A stretch of DNA of 64,000 nt from Homalodisca vitripennis. Its lineage: Eukaryota; Arthropoda; Insecta; Hemiptera; Cicadellidae. Where the stretch lies: contig NC_060213.1 in assembly GCF_021130785.1 (NCBI RefSeq), positions 136,290,001-136,354,000 on the forward strand, in the 5' to 3' direction. Each line of letters opens with the position of its first letter. Position 1 is the stretch's first letter. The translations under genes were made by a program, and so were the position numbers. This document shows positions 47,816 to 59,590 of this stretch, piece by piece. A model generated the notes under the pieces. The model was not told the origin of the DNA and ran no database searches. It saw nothing but the letters and a program-made list of their open reading frames with translations.

Positions 47816-49895
47816 CAGGGTGACAATTAAGTCTGGAACCTCTTTTTTAATTTTTAAACCACAATATACAAAAATACCAAAGTTCACACGTGCTTACTGG
47901 TGATAGTAACGCACACATCTGCCCAATTACCGACCGGATAATCCCTTTGGGGGACGGTCCACAAGGAGTCAGACAAAATTCTTAAATACCAGCATAGGTC
48001 ACGTTTGGTATCAAATTAAAGGTCTTACTTAGCAGAGTACAATGCCGCAAACTGGACTTTAAAAGGTGGATTCATTCAGTAGTTATAGCTATTTGAATTT
48101 TAAAACTATTGGACAGTTGTTAAATTATTAAGTATTACAAGTAATAACCAATTTTTAAGTACCTGTGATCAAAGTAAGTGTTCAAAATGTTCCCCTCCCA
48201 TCATCTGACAATGTATTAATCGAACCCAGGAATCAATAATTATTACCAATAACAAAACTACTGTTAGAATGTGAAAGTGGCTCTTTGGGTTTTCCCAAAG
48301 AGTGAACTTTGACCCCCAAGTGAACTTTGACTGCAACCGTTGTTATCTGTATTTTGTTAGGAAGATAACAGTTCAGTTGCACTGAAGCTTCCAGCGGGTT
48401 TAGTTATGCAGATGGAATAATTTTCAATCATTAACAAGTTTTAAAATTGGTTATTAATTTGTTTATTTACCGTTATGTCACTTAGTGAGCGTGAAAGGAT
48501 AACTCTTTTAATGATGCGTGGGTGGGGAGATAATGAAAGATCATATGAAGCAGTTAAAAATTTATTCAATGATACTTTTCCAGAGATATATCCTATCTCT
48601 AAGTCCACAGTAATAAAGACAGTGGCCCGTTTTGTAGAGACTGGTAGCGTTAACGATCGTGTCAGAACTGGAAGACCAACAACAGTGACGGATGAAGCCG
48701 CATCATTAGATGTTCTTCAGTCTTTCGTTGAGAATCCAAATGAATCAGTTAGATCGGCTGCAGAAACTCATGAAATGTCTCGTGAGTCAGTAAAAAAGTG
48801 TTAAAAAAGGCAGCTTTCAAGGCGTACCGAGTACATCTGATTCAGGAACTGAACGAAGACGACTTCGATCGGCGGCTCGAATTTTGTAAAGTAATGATGG
48901 ATAGAATTGACCGAAAACAAATCCTTTAGAACGATATTTTATTTTCTGATGAGGCAACATTTATGTTGAATGGCAGTGTCAATAGACATAATTGTCAGTA
49001 TTGGGACAACAGCAATCCGCACTGGAAAGAAGAGAGTCATACACACCATCCACAGAAACTTAACGTTTGGGCAGGTATTATAGGAAATCAAATTGTGGGC
49101 CCATTATTTATCAATGGTAATTTAAATGGTGACTCGTATCTAGCAATGCTCCAAAATGAGATAATTCCTGCACTACAAGCTGCTCTTGGTCGACAATTTC
49201 AAAGAATTTATTTCCAACAAGATGGCGCGCCACCACACTTTGCTCTCCTTGTTAGAGAATACTTGGATACAACATTCCCTCACTGATGGATTGGAAGACG
49301 TGGTGCAGTAGAGTGGTCTGCTCGTTCCCCTGATTTATCTCTGCTGGATTTTTTTCTTTGGGGATACCTCAAAGATAAAGTTTATCGTACTAAGCCTCGA
49401 GATTTGGCGCACCTAAGAAATCTCATAGTTTAAGAAGCTCAAGATATTCCTCGTGACTACCTTCAAAATGCAGTGGATGGCTTCTACAACCGCCTAGGAC
49501 ATTGCCAGACGATGGGAGGGGAACATTTTGAACACTTACTTTGATCACAGGTACTTAAAAATTGGTGTTTACTTGTAATACTTAATAATTTACATTGTTC
49601 AATTGTTTTAAAATTCAAATAGCTATAACTACTGAATGAATCCACCTATTGAAGTCCAGTTTGCGGCATTGTACTCTGCTAAGTAAGACCTTTAATTTGA
49701 TACCAAACGTGACCTATGCTGGTATTTAAGAATTTTGTCTGACTCCTTGTGGACCGTCCCCCAAAGGGATTATCCGGTCGGTAATTGGGCAGATGTGTGC
49801 GTTACTATCACCAGTAAGCACGTGTGAACTTTGGTATTTTTGTATATTGTGGTTTAAAAATTAAAAAAGAGGTTCCAGACTTAATTGTCACCCTG
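47816..49895 (+). mobile_element. DD41D-type Tc1/mariner transposon with long inverted repeats
   Basis: A TA duplication (47814-47815, 49896-49897) flanks inverted repeats beginning CAGGGTGACAATTAAGTCTG. The arms stay paired for about 398 bp (47816-48214 and 49499-49895). The right arm includes the last 46 bp of the transposase gene, so the left arm holds a reverse copy of the gene's end. The single gene is decayed. Confidence 0.9.
48475..49544 (+). pseudogene. DD41D transposase, decayed
   Basis: N-terminal helix-turn-helix region: MSLSERERITLLMMRGWGD through ISKSTVIKTVARF and the linker RTGRPTTVTDE. A one-base loss near 48800 shifts the frame, which continues VLKKAAFKAYRVHLI. Catalytic aspartates are in ILFSDEATFMLNG, YFQQDGAPPHF and LLDFFLWGYLKD. 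The last two are 41 positions apart when the stop is counted, which is the DD41D (Visitor/rosa-like) spacing. In-frame stops are at 48927-48929, 49284-49286 and 49431-49433. The gene ends GGEHFEHLL and TGA at 49542-49544. One shift and three stops mean no transposase. Confidence 0.88.
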
Positions 49896-50824
49896 TATAA
49901 TACTCTGAATATGGAGTTAGGTAATAACCATTGTAATTCCGAAATTACTGCACGAGAGAGAAGGGTGCGTAATGAGCTGAAACTGAATCACTTTAGTTAC
50001 CATTGTACAGTATTCTTAGATGATTTAATAACCAAATGCTGGTTTTTATGTATCTGTTAAGCTCTATTAAATCGAGGTTATGTTAACAAAATACATGGTT
50101 ATCTTCAAAATCAATAGGCTTTTCAGATTATCTCCACCATGTATCAGTCGGTTTATAAAACAGAATTATTAAAATTTTCACCTTGATCCTGGTCTCAAAA
50201 CAAGCTGTTCCAAAAAATATTTCAATGAAGCAGAATGTCATCATTTCAGCTAATTGAACTACACGAATTAAGATAATTTGAGGAAAAGTATGTCATGTAT
50301 GTTATCGTTACCCACTTGCTTGCAGGTTTATAGTCTGATCAAAAAAAACATCCACAATTATGGGTCAAAATGCCTTGTTCTACTTAATGCACATGACTTG
50401 TAACTGCATTTCAAGTCTATGAAAGGCTTCAAATTTGAAAGGGAGGTTTATGCTCACAAAACACGTAGACCTGAAAGATGAATATTTACAAAAAAAAGTG
50501 AACTAAATTCAACCAGACTCTCTGATCAGACAGTAAAACCTGAATTATTCAACTCTAATGGTAAATACATTAGTGACACGATTTCTTAAAATTACTGTGT
50601 TTTAACGAATGACATGCGTAGACATTATTTTGTGTGGCAATAAAATAACTGTATTGTTTTGTGAGATTTTGTCGCAATCATTTGAAAACCACCTGTTTCC
50701 CACGGATCGCCAATCCAAATGTATCTAAATACTAAAATTTTGATTAAATTATAAATACTAAATATTACGCACCCAAGTTTAGTGCTCTTGTACGAATATT
50801 CAGTAATAAATTAATGACGTGCAG
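49896..50824. other. AT-rich stretch, nothing recognised
   Basis: Short open frames only, none with domain-like features. Confidence 0.45.
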
Positions 50825-51019
50825 TCATCCGGAGGTTTTATCGAGTTTACTAATTTTACTTCGACGTGCATATGCATATTGACTGATGGATGAAAGGAAA
50901 CTGATACAAGTCAATGCAATAAATACCAGTTGAGAACTTTCTGACCAGCAGTCATTTTGTATTCCCTGGTTAGGTCGCCAGATGGCCTTCTGCATACCAA
51001 GGCTGTCCACGCTAGGCAT
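50825..51019 (-). CDS. candidate small membrane protein, 64 residues
   Basis: Open frame starting MPSVDSLGMQKAIWRPNQG with a hydrophobic helix (LVFIALTCISFLSSI, about 31-45) followed by basic ARRSKISKLDK. That is the layout of a one-pass microprotein. An acceptor-like CTCCTTTACAG precedes it at about 51070, which would place the ATG in a second exon. The family is not recognised, and chance cannot be excluded for a frame this short. Confidence 0.3.
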   Translation of the reverse strand: MPSVDSLGMQKAIWRPNQGIQNDCWSESSQLVFIALTCISFLSSISQYAYARRSKISKLDKTSG

Positions 51020-51359
51020 TGGAAATAATAATCAGCTGATCGCAGCTTTGCCTTATCAGTAACCTTTCGCTGTAAAGGAGAAATAGAACTTCTTTTGGTA
51101 AAGTTAGTTCTGTTCGGTGAAGTGCAGATAGTGCTACCATATCAAATCTTTTGTTGTAATCCATTCTAGTAATAATCTAATTTTTATACATTCATTTTAA
51201 AATGATAAGTATAGTTACGTTTGTTAGAGTTTTACTTCATGTAATATGTTTGCAAGTATTTAGCTCCATTTCTTTTCCCACTCAGTCTAGCGTCTGAAAT
51301 CTGACACAGACTTGACTTCTGGAATCTGGGGTCCACGTCCTTCTGAAGAAATCCAAAAA

Positions 51360-51449
51360 ATGTCGGTAACGAAGATGTTAAACACGAACTCTTTGCTCTT
51401 GAAGTTCTCACGGAGTCAATTCTTCCTACAACAGCTAAGTAGCATTTGA
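51360..51449 (+). CDS. candidate short open frame, presequence-like
   Basis: 29 residues, MSVTKMLNTNSLLLKFSRSQ and on, rich in Lys/Arg/Ser/Leu with no acidic residue, like a mitochondrial presequence. A good acceptor (TTTTCCCACTCAG) lies about 75 bp upstream. It lies divergently to the 50825-51019 frame. No downstream exon was found. Confidence 0.15.
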   Translation: MSVTKMLNTNSLLLKFSRSQFFLQQLSSI

Positions 51450-51689
51450 ATAACTTTCTGTTATATATTTGTAATCAATGATTCTTTCGTTTGTCGCTAA
51501 ATAGTGTGCAACCTCACCATTCCAAAAAGAACAGATTTCGGACATTTGACATCGTTATATGTTACAAAAGGTTTAGGACCAAAACATAGGGCAGGAAGTG
51601 GCTTGCGTTTACCTCTTCCTCCTCCTGACCATCGCCTTCTTGTCCCACTGTTTCACACGACGCGGAGTCAAAGAAAGTGGCGACATCGA

Positions 51690-51995
51690 TTTTCATCTTA
51701 GTATCCCATTTTCGCCTGTGCTTGTGTGGTTGTGCTCTTGAATTCTCGTACTCGTGACTTGTGCTCGGGACTTGCATCCTGTGCAGTGACAACGCCTGGA
51801 CTGGACTCCAAGCTGCTTTCAGGTATCTTTGAGCCCTTTTCTTTTTTATATTTTCTCCTTTATGTTCTTTATTTTTGTATGTATTAGTAACCCCCTCCCG
51901 CACCTGACGAAGAGGATAGATTCCAATCCTCGAAACGTTGTCTTACATCTTTTGTAAAATAAAACTATGGCAAATGGCCGAAATCCAGTTATCCT
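51690..51995 (+). repeat. retroelement 3'-tail-like repeat
   Basis: CCTGACGAAGAGGATAGATT and CCAATCCTCGAAACGTTGTC form a stem (GAGGAT/ATCCTC) between CTGACGA and GAAAC. AATAAAACTATGGCAAATGG follows at 51960. This layout marks the 3' ends of several arthropod retroelement families. Confidence 0.5.
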
Positions 51996-51999
51996 TTCA

Positions 52000-53066
52000 A
52001 ACCTTCTTGTAACCAAAGCTGTAACTGATGTACTATTGAAGGTCAGCCGATTTGACTGACGGGTTAAGAGGAGTTACATGAAATCATGTATCCTAACTCC
52101 GTTTTCTGAACTGAAAATACTACTTTCCCGCCGTTAGAATAAAAATATTCTATTAGCCTATTTATTGAAATTTCATAATCATTTTGCCCGTGAATTCAAC
52201 GCCAAGTTCGACCTGTCAAGTCCAAATTGAGATTTTCAATCCAAATTGCTCTCCCTCCACGAAGTCTTATAGCGCCTTGTGACCACAAATCACTGTTGAC
52301 TTGATTGCCGTCGTTTAGGTTGTGGTTAGTTTTGTAGCCACAATCTTCACGCCTAACCTGAGTAGGTTGCAACGCCTTTCTAACCACAAACCGTACGGCA
52401 TCACGGACTGCCCTTGGAGAGCAATTGTGGTAAAAACGGAACTACGGAAGTACCTACCTTGTTAATTTTAGGACTAATTAAAGAAGTAGTTAACACGTTT
52501 CGCACAACAAACGAATGGTAAACAATGGTACGCATGTTACGTCAATGTACTCAAGGCCCATAATACGCATTTAGTATTATTAGCCTACGCTTGTTGAGAT
52601 AATTTGATCTATCAGATGCTGATCATTAACTTGTTCATGCACGTTTTATATGAATGTAGCATTGTTTATGAGTCAACTCAGCCACGAGAGCATAACCCTT
52701 TTCAGGTTTTCAATAATGGTTTTTAACATGCTTTTCACAACGAGTCGTTTTACGTAACAGTTCCTGATGTTTGTTAGTATTGACGTTTCGTTTCTTTCCG
52801 CAAGACGATGCTTTACAAGGGGTTACGCAACTTGGTACATGTTCGCAACGGGTATCCATGATTTTTTCCAAGAGTAATTCATTTTTAGCAAGTAGGCTAT
52901 TATAATAGACTACTATCTAACTCTTACAAACAATTTTAAAAACAACCCACCTTAGTTGTCTATTGACAAAAATAGCCTTCCCAGACTTGTGTATGTGTAT
53001 ATATTTTCTTAATTGGGAAACAATGCAAAATCAAGTACGGAACAAAAACGATAATTAGTCCTGAGT
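52000..53066. other. mostly non-coding stretch
   Basis: A minus-strand open frame at 52440-52196 (about 80 codons, ending IENLNLDLTGRTWR) has protein-like composition but no start, splice site or known domain. Nothing else recognised. Confidence 0.3.
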
Positions 53067-53890
53067 AAATTAACATGGCCACTCTTTCACAGATTTTCTC
53101 AATTATGGCAGTAAGACAAACTCAAAATTCGCTCTGGGAAATATAATTCGTTCGAACCGACAATGCTGATCATGTACGTGCAAAGCATACGAAATTACAA
53201 GCTAGGGCGTGGGTAACTGCTAGTTACTTAGTACAACAAGGAATTAAACTAATTTCAGATTGGCGTTCACTGAATTCAACAAACTGGCAAGACTCATCAT
53301 TTGTGGAGCAAATTTGTCAACTGTTTCCAAACTCAAACGTAACTGCAAAATGTCAAGTTTGTACTCTCTGAACCCAGTATATCGAATATTATTGCTGATA
53401 CGGAACTTCACAGCTGTACCAGTTCGAAGGTGCGTGCCCATGCAAACCTAAAACTAATAACCGTAATAAAAAACGGACGTGTGACCTTGAAGGTCCTTTC
53501 TAGCCGGAGTTGGCTATCGCACCTAATAGCTATTACCATCACGCGTCTCTGACCTCCTGTAATACACGCCATTGGCCTACAGCCGCATCCATCAATGTCG
53601 ATGTCGATCTCTGACATGGAATTGATCCAGGAGGCAACCGAGAAAGGATCTAAATTGGCTAAAAATATGCAAATTAGCGTTATTAAAGCTCTAAGCGTGA
53701 AATTTGCAAAATTGGTAATTTAACGGCAAGTCTAGTCGGAGTGGGGTAATGGCTTGATAATTACCACCCGTAGTGGAAATACAAACATGCCCCATGGCCT
53801 TGAGGTTTTCTTCGACGATAATGTCACGTGATCAGTATCGGATCATCACTTCTACAATGGAATAAAGAATTCTGGACACTTCAGTAGCGT
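53067..53890 (+). pseudogene. decayed coding-like tract, origin unknown
   Basis: One frame from 53074 reads with few stops for about 195 codons and includes a stop-free run of about 78 codons with DWRSLNSTNWQDSSF. A shifted frame then gives MELIQEATEKGSKLAKNMQI at about 53616. Composition looks protein-like, but stops and shifts show decay. I cannot name the family. An old viral insertion or transposon gene are both possible. Confidence 0.3.
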
Positions 53891-53893
53891 GTA

Positions 53894-54067
53894 CAGGGTG
53901 GCTTTAATAAGTGGGCCACGATTGTGTTATAGATCTGACAGAAAGGAGTAAATGGGGAACTATTCCTTGACTTTAGAGAAATCTAAAAATATGTACATAA
54001 AACTTTTAAAAGCTGCCGCCATCTTCGAATATGGAGATCAACTTTATTTTTCTTACGGAACACCTTG
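53894..54067. mobile_element. possible 174-bp MITE
   Basis: TA-CAGGGTG at the left and CACCTTG-TA at the right, in the arrangement of Tc1/mariner-derived MITEs. Pairing beyond these ends is weak. Confidence 0.35.
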
Positions 54068-54305
54068 TATATTATTATTGTTTTGTATACAAAAAAAAAC
54101 CACCTTTTTTGTGCTCCTCTTAATAACGGAGATATAAAAACTCAAAGGGTTGAGAGTTTAACATTGAGAAAACATTTTTTTTTAATTGGTGTCCATTTGA
54201 ATCCTCTGAACTGTAAATATAACATCATACGAGATTTTTTAATGTCCTTTTCTTATATTTGTAAATGTGCATTAAAATGTATATATTTTCAATAAAAACC
54301 ATTGT
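54068..54305. other. AT-rich spacer
   Basis: Nothing recognised. Confidence 0.3.
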
Positions 54306-54535
54306 TGAAGACCAAGATGGTCCGGACCCCCAATCTTTTTTTCAACTACTTTATTAGTAAACAATTATTATTATTTAAATAGTTCAGTATTACTGACACG
54401 TACTGCTTAAAGATTGTTCTCAAAAAAGAAACTTTTTAAGGAACGAAATGTAGCCTTGCTCTCTGTCCACTATGGGAAAATATCAGTTGTCTGGACCTCC
54501 CCAATTTTTTCCTGGCTACGTTCGTCAACTTAATT
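54306..54535 (+). mobile_element. short repeat with GTAGCCAG-type ends, copy 3
   Basis: Same orientation and interior as the copy at 17007 (TATTATTATTTAAATAGTTC, CAGTATTACTGACACGTACT). The right end reads TTTCCTGGCTACGTTCGTC. Confidence 0.6.
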
Positions 54536-56107
54536 ATCTTTTCGGACATTTTGAACGAAAGGAAACGACCAGAATAAGTCTTCTTTCCCATTGAAGCATT
54601 TATAAATATCAAAAAACCATGGGAATTTCTCAAACGACTGATGTTACATGTTTAGGTTAACAGTTAATAATATTAAAATGGACGTTTACTATAAAGGCAT
54701 TTTCAAGATATTAAACTTCATAAGGAATCTCATAACTTTAACTCATTAAAATTCCTGATTTCTCTACTGGGATTTTCTAATTTTCTGCATTAAAAATACA
54801 TGTGTCTTAAGCTGATCAACAAATGTTATTTTTAATTGTCATGAACATTTCAGACAAGGATATTGAAATTAGAAAATTCACTCAATTACGAAATTTGTGT
54901 CTACAATATTATCTAATGAACAGCTGTTATTACATATTTGTGCGTCTGTTTAATTAATTGGGGGTTTTACGATATTGTTAATCTTTATATTTATCACTAT
55001 GTTATTATATTATACACTGTTGTTATTGAAGTACATTATTATGTATATAGAAACTGAATGTGCAAAGTTACTCTTACTGTATATCTTGTATACTGTTATT
55101 GTTATTACATTGTTTATTGTTATAGTTAGCATATAGTATAGAAACTTATATATAAAGACTGTCATATATGTAGCTCATATATGATTACTGTATTGCCGTC
55201 TGTAATAAATAAATAACAGCTGTTGGTTTAAATACAAACACCAATTTATTGTCAATTCATAATTTACGACATCAACTAAAAAAACTCCAAATAGCTACGA
55301 TAAAAAAAAAATCTTTGATAACTTGAGATTACAAAAAACACAACCGTATTTGCCAAGGTAAATTTTTAAATTAGTGACTGAAATTTTTTTAAATGAACTC
55401 AAGTTATTTTGACGGATTTCCTATATGCTTTCGTATATTCCAGATGACCTTGTATTATAGATTTGGCAGGGTGATGTGTTGAAACTGCAAACAGTTTGGA
55501 GAACTAAAGAGTTGTAAAAACTCTGTCTAAAACTAAAAATTTACAATAAACGTATTACAATTAAACTTTTAGTAGTCAATTTTCGGTAACATTTGTATTT
55601 CCAAAAGGTGAAATCCTAATGAAAATGTGAAGTACAGTAAACCGCGGTTAGTGATATCATTGTATAGTCTCAATAATAAAACTAATCTACCATGTTACAA
55701 TTATACCATCAAAATTACACAGTAAATCCAAACGTAATCTATAATTTTGCTTGGTACTGGGATAAAGTGTTTAAGGTTATTGTTGGGCATAAGGAAATGC
55801 CACTCTTAATAACAGAGTACTCGAAAGGAATATAAAAAGTCTTGACCCAGCGCTGAAAATAGGATTGGACTGTATAATCTGTAAATGCTCACACGGGTAT
55901 AACCCGTCATTATGAAGTATTTGTGGCCTTCTGATGTAGCGTTTAATATTGCCGCTATTGAATTCAAATTCAGCAAGTCCAAGAGAATTGAGTTTCCTTA
56001 ATAAACTCATTACGTGATTCTTCAGAATTGCTCGACTAGTAATATTAGCTGATCGTCAGCGAAGCATCTCTCAAATTATTGGTTGTAAACGCGAATAGTA
56101 ACTTAAA
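54536..56107. other. AT-rich stretch with possible LINE tail
   Basis: The part at about 54955-55215 ends GCCGTCTGTAATAAATAAAT, which could be a LINE 3' tail. A minus-strand 77-codon frame at 55777-56010 has no recognisable feature. Confidence 0.35.
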
Positions 56108-56335
56108 TTAACCCCAGATGGTTCACTTCTGGCTGATGTATACCTTCCAGTTGAACCCACACAGGGTACAGCAAAAAGTGATGTTCACTTAAATCTGGGC
56201 AACCTTATGGATGTCCAGGAGCGGCACATCATTAACCGCAAAAGTTGAGATTCTGGAGTGCAAGGGCAATTCGATAGGTCTAGTCTACTGCGGGAGATAA
56301 CTCTTGGAGTTGGTGGGGTTCCCTAAGTTAAGAGC
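56108..56335 (+). repeat. partial copy of the GMC intron 1 repeat
   Basis: Shares CTTCTGGCTGATGTATACCT, ATGGATGTCCAGGAGCGGCA and AATTCGATAGGTC with the right arm at 41005-41420. Confidence 0.7.
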
Positions 56336-56394
56336 TGTATATTTGTTTTGTATCAATATCGTGTAAATTTTGTTAATACTGTGAAATATGTTTT

Positions 56395-56870
56395 TAATGA
56401 ATGAATGAATTCAATTGTGCAATACATACAATTGTAAACAACAAAGAATGTAAAAAGTTTGCAAGGTAAATAGCTAAATTGCTACACATAACGGCACCCC
56501 CAGCCCAATACAACTGATTAATCCTCATGATCCGAAAACACACCAACAGAGTAGTAGGCTCCTTGCACCAGTAGGCGCCTTAGCTTCCTCTTAAACAGTG
56601 GTTTCCTTCTTTCAACACGTAAGTCTAAGGGTAGCTTGTTGAACAGTTTAGCTCCAACCTCAGATGGCAGAGCTTCGTAAGCCTGGAGCCTGTGCTGTGA
56701 GTATCTCAATGCATCCCGCCCTCTGGTATTATACAGATGAACGTCACTGCCCCGCGTCACCTCACATTTGTAACGACAATACAAGACGGTCTCGTATATC
56801 TAGAGGGCCAGGAAGGTTAACAAAGTTCTCTGAAACAATCCCTACAGGATGCTCTGATTCCGACTTTTTT
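56395..56870 (-). pseudogene. LINE ORF2 C-terminal remnant with ATTC tail
   Basis: The minus-strand frame from 56784 reads YCRYKCEVTRGSDVHLYNTR then LPLDLRVERRKPLFKRKLRR and AYYSVGVFSDHED. This is the usual end of Jockey-type ORF2 (YNTR, LP, FK..LK.LL, YS motifs). An ATTCATTCATT tail at about 56398-56412 marks its 3' end. The 5' part is missing. Confidence 0.75.
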
Positions 56871-56959
56871 TAATGATTCATATTACCTTCTTCTGAGGGA
56901 CGAAACACCTCTTGGAATTGACATTAACGCACCCTCTACAAGGTTATGACACATGACAT

Positions 56960-57484
56960 ATGTGGGTACACTAGGCCATTTTCAATTAGTGTATTCCACA
57001 AAATTCTGCCAATTTTCTCAAAGCATGGATAGATGCCTGAGGAAATTCTAGTACAGACAATGTCACGTTTTCTCTACGTATTGATGGGCAGTTAAGATTC
57101 TGTTTTGAATGCCAAACTCATTTCACCACGTAAAGGCAATATGGAAACCATTGTAATAGAAATCAAATGTAAAAGAGTATGCTAAATTAATAGACACGAG
57201 TTGAGAGTACCGTGGGCTATAGTGAGCACCGAGATGGAAAATAACTTTCTCTCTTCGATTTTACGCTTGGCAATTTGCTATCAATTAACTACGAGTGTAC
57301 AGATAATGTTTACAACAATTGCTGGACTTACCACATGGCAGTGTCTTTGCTTGAGGCAAACAGTTCTTGCGAAATGGAATTTCCAGATAGTATCATTAGT
57401 AAAAAGCTGCAGGAAATTCGATTGCGTATCTCCTGGGGCACTTGTCCATTTTTAAAGTTGGTGGATTCGATTGTTTTACACTGA
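56960..57484 (+). pseudogene. second decayed coding-like tract
   Basis: One frame (about 56982-57250) carries LNAKLISPRKGNMETIVIEI between three stops. A second frame (about 57240-57483) is open for about 77 codons and includes ECTDNVYNNCWTYHMAVSLL with four cysteines. The switch of frame suggests one decayed gene. The family is not recognised. It could belong with the tract at 53067-53890, with the repeats between them inserted later. Confidence 0.3.
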
Positions 57485-57567
57485 ATCGTGCTTGACCTTG
57501 AGTTTCATTATGGTAGCCTGCGGAATTTTAATACATGGAAATGTTGTGGTAAAATTGATTTGTTCGT

Positions 57568-58360
57568 TGTATCCCACTAATATTATAATTGCGAAAGTTT
57601 GAATGTTTGGATATTTGGATGTTTGGATGGTTGGAGGTTTGTCCTCGAATCACGCTGAAACTGCTATACGGGTTGTGCTGAAATTTGGAACAGGTATAGC
57701 TTTTGGTCTGAATTAACATTTAGAGTGCTCTTTACCACTCATAACACATTCATTTCACTAAATAAAGTCGAATTCAAATTGAAAAATTAGTTTGTTTACA
57801 TTCGAATGTTATGATAAGAACGAAACGTAATAACGTTTCATAATTCAAATTAAACTGGCACTAAACAGCTGTTGACAGCTATAATTCGACAAACTTTCTG
57901 AAACATCTGTTTACATTGTTAATGAAAATACAAAGATAATGGCGGGCGACTTATTATGCCAAAACACCGGGGGTGAATTTAAACGACCAGAACAGACCCA
58001 TATTGACCGCAGCAACTTTTTAGCAAAAAAAGCAGCAAAAATTTATACACTTTCGTCATTGGGATAAAAAGGCTAACTCTTATTGTTACTGAAGCCATCA
58101 AAGAACTTCAATAAATTATCATGGAGTGTGGGAGGGAAATAATAATCTTATAAAAACTGTTTCACTTTACGACTTCAGGATCCCAAACCTTTCTTTAAAC
58201 TTAAATCTAAATTGGATCAGGAGATTGGAATAACTTTGAGTGACTATCGATTATCTCTAGACTGTTTATTATGTCATAGAAAATTAATACATAGATATAT
58301 TGTCCAGTCTTTCAACAGAAAATTGCGTGCGAAGCCGCGGGTAACTGCAAGTAGTTAATA
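57568..58360 (+). mobile_element. Lep1/MINE-1-like dispersed repeat, copy 1
   Basis: Starts ATCCCACTAATATTATAATT and GCGAAAGTTTGAATGTTTGG, then CACGCTGAAACTGC. Ends TGCGTGCGAAGCCGCGGGTA and ACTGCAAGTAGT. These end signatures match a very widespread arthropod repeat group, often classed as helitron-like. The class is from memory and not certain. Confidence 0.55.
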
Positions 58361-58549
58361 TTAACTAAATACAAGATTCTTTCCTTAATTTTCATTTAGT
58401 TTCATTTGTATTTTTAACAATATCCTAACATTTAAATCCTCGGTGACAGGAGTGTTTTTTACTGATCGTTATGATATCCCTACAATATCGTGGGCTATCA
58501 AAGCCAGGGCAGAACTAGTTGACTTTAAATTACAAACCATGGTTACCAG

Positions 58550-59335
58550 AAATCTATTATATAAAAATGAAACTGTTCGTGTGTAACAGCATCACTCACA
58601 AACGGCTGGACGGATTCGCCTAATTTTTTTTTTTAATTTGTTCGTCTTGATCTGTAGAAGGTTATAGGATACTTTTTATCCCTTTCCCCGATTCAGGATT
58701 CCGCCCCACTGGTTACAGAAATACCCGTAAGAAATGCATTGCAGCAAACATATGTTATTAAGTGAAAGAGTCTTTTCAAATTTTTAATCAGCTGTTCTTT
58801 GTAAACAATATATAATGCGACAAAAAATATATTTATATATAATTTAATTACTACACTTATAGTTTTAAAAAGCATAGAGTAAGCTTAAGAAGAAACGACA
58901 AATTTTGTTTAAACTGTTTCTGCAATCACTGTTAAAACATAGACTTTACTATCCAGATAATACAATTCAAATTTGACGTAAAAATTCACCTTTAACTGCA
59001 ATATTTATTTAATATAAACCATGCTCATGCTTGATCAGAAGAGCAATGCAGATATCATAATTACTATCTTACGTTGGCTACAAATATAAAGAATGTTATA
59101 AAATCAACCTTAGTGTTTTTTTTTTTACAGAAGTATCAGGAATGTGGTAACATACCTTCATAATGCGCCCCAAGAAGCTCACGAAGGAACGACTATCAAT
59201 TATCTCAGCAATGTTTAGAATGTGATAGAAAATGAATAAGTGAATATAGTGTACTGTTTTCAACGGGAAATTGCGTGCGAAGCCGCGGGAAACTTATTGA
59301 AATGCGCAGCGAAGCGCGCCGGGTCCGCTAGTTTA
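58550..59335 (+). mobile_element. Lep1/MINE-1-like dispersed repeat, copy 2
   Basis: Starts near ATAAAAATGAAACTGTTCGT with CAAACGGCTGGACGGATTCG. Ends GCGTGCGAAGCCGCGGGAAA and GCGCCGGGTCCGCTAGT. It follows copy 1 directly in the same orientation. Confidence 0.55.
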
Positions 59336-59590
59336 ATTATAACTGCTCTTTGTGCAATTTAAATGAAGCTGAATCCGTCTTTCATTTCGTATCAGTGTGT
59401 CCAATTTTGAGGGAAAATAAGAAAATACTATTTTGGTAAATCAACATTAAACAAAAAATGAATATATACATTATTTAAACGGTAGGAATTGGCGGGTTTC
59501 ATGAGCACCGCGTGGAAGTATAGATGGCAATTAATCCAGGAATTCAATTTTTAGGGTCGAATTTAAGGTAGGAAAAAGGGGAAAATATTT
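59336..59590. other. AT-rich spacer
   Basis: Nothing recognised. Confidence 0.35.

Noticed and set aside
51562..51903. 113-codon minus-strand open frame
   Set aside because: It lies antisense in a retroelement-tail-like repeat, with lysine- and glutamate-rich low complexity and no domain.
51904..51943. Hammerhead-ribozyme-like core CTGACGA...GAAAC
   Set aside because: An extra A separates CTGACGA from the stem, and no complementary strands exist for stem I. The sequence is better read as a retroelement tail motif.
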